From NCBI GenBank assembly GCA_001778785.1, contig MFIE01000014.1, positions 13,933 through 27,857 on the forward strand: a stretch of 13,925 nt of DNA, read 5' to 3'. A program made the position numbers and the translations under genes. The stretch is from Candidatus Giovannonibacteria bacterium RIFCSPLOWO2_01_FULL_46_13. Its GTDB lineage: Bacteria; Patescibacteriota; Minisyncoccia; JACPKW01; UBA11713. The notes beneath the pieces were generated by a model that was given only the letters and a program-made list of their open reading frames with translations, ran no database searches and was not told where the DNA came from. Numbering within the stretch: the stretch's first letter is position 1; the number at the start of each line of letters is the position of its first letter. This document shows positions 13,552 to 13,925 of the stretch, in pieces.

Positions 13552-13925
13552 ATGCCTAACCATTTTGACAGAGAGGGATTCCTCTTCTCTTTAGGCTTTA
13601 TAATTATTATAATTTTTTCAGTTTTTACCGCCCGTCTTTATGGCGATTTTTTGGGCACGGCCTTTTTCTCCCCCGAAATATATTTCGCGAAGGGTGCCGG
13701 AAACGTCCAGGAGGCCGTCCCTCAAGAAAAAATTATTAAACTCGCTTTTGTCGGCGATATTATGCTTGACCGCGGAGTGGAGCAGAAAATTTTGAAGGAG
13801 GGCTCCGGAGATTTTGCTTTCCCGTTTTTGCTTATCGCGCAAGATTTAAATAAATATGATTTTCTTTTTGGGAATTTAGAAGGGGCGCTTTCGGACAAAG
13901 GAAAAAATGTCGGCTCGATATTTTC
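13552..13925 (+). CDS. CapA-family (PGA_cap) metallophosphoesterase-like protein, 3'-truncated
   Basis: The frame is open from the ATG to the window end (124 complete codons), so the C-terminal part is missing. Residues 10-26 form one membrane segment after a short N-terminus, followed by a linker to about 60. The catalytic-type domain then starts with LAFVGDIMLDRGVE (64-77) and continues with a KYDFLFGNLEG block (101-111) and SDKGKN. These are the first two conserved blocks of the CapA/PgsA family (PGA_cap domain), a calcineurin-like fold in which Asp69 and Asn108 or Glu110 would sit at the metal site. The family is tied to poly-gamma-glutamate or capsule synthesis in Firmicutes, but many members have no proven role. 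It is likely membrane-tethered with the domain outside. The start is supported by the TATAAT-N6-ATG arrangement. Confidence 0.85.
   Translation, partial: MPNHFDREGFLFSLGFIIIIIFSVFTARLYGDFLGTAFFSPEIYFAKGAGNVQEAVPQEKIIKLAFVGDIMLDRGVEQKILKEGSGDFAFPFLLIAQDLNKYDFLFGNLEGALSDKGKNVGSIF

Noticed and set aside
1..13925. CRISPR array, tRNA, rRNA, insertion sequence or defence system
   Set aside because: I saw no regularly spaced direct repeats, no cloverleaf-like or rRNA-like segments, and no transposase, nuclease or toxin-antitoxin motifs on either strand. This was by reading only, so a short RNA could be missed.

Overview
The window looks like part of a genome from a Patescibacteria (CPR) lineage, most likely Parcubacteria. 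This rests on several things seen together: large modular surface proteins with LamG, SH3b and tandem beta-sandwich repeats, a tightly packed tandem set of class III prepilins, a PfkB-type sugar kinase in place of any visible PfkA, GTG starts, mostly weak Shine-Dalgarno sequences, and -10-like boxes lying directly on start codons. The assignment is inference. TGA acts as a stop (pilin 2 and the dehydrogenase end in TGA), so the code is the standard bacterial one, not the TGA=Gly code of Gracilibacteria/Absconditabacteria. Every gene I can support is on the + strand.

Region 1 (1-8894) is a cell-surface cassette. A 5'-truncated gene (LamG, then a probable TIM-barrel hydrolase-like domain, SH3b and an Ig-like tail) overlaps by 8 nt a 1627-residue protein (membrane anchor, LamG, three degenerate beta-sandwich repeats, a second LamG, SH3b and a parallel beta-helix). 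After a 367-nt intergenic stretch with two strong hairpins and a candidate promoter comes a three-TM protein carrying the same anchor motif and the same SH3b type, followed 2 nt later by an 89-residue membrane protein. The three larger proteins reuse the same parts: the LamG domains of genes 1 and 2 align over 120 residues without gaps, SH3b occurs in all three, and the RVxSWxAWL anchor motif sits at the same residue number in two.

Region 2 (8898-12528) runs with almost no gaps: a PfkB-family sugar kinase, three tandem type IV pilin-like genes in one frame, and a class II fructose-bisphosphate-type aldolase that overlaps the last pilin by 7 nt and has the clearest Shine-Dalgarno sequence in the window. 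Kinase and aldolase could act in consecutive steps of lower sugar-phosphate metabolism. The pilins are probably cotranscribed with them.

Region 3 (12544-13925) holds a D-isomer-specific 2-hydroxyacid dehydrogenase and the start of a CapA-family metallophosphoesterase-like protein. Both have TATAAT exactly 6 nt before the ATG, which predicts leaderless mRNAs. No tRNA, rRNA, CRISPR array, insertion sequence or defence system was recognised.
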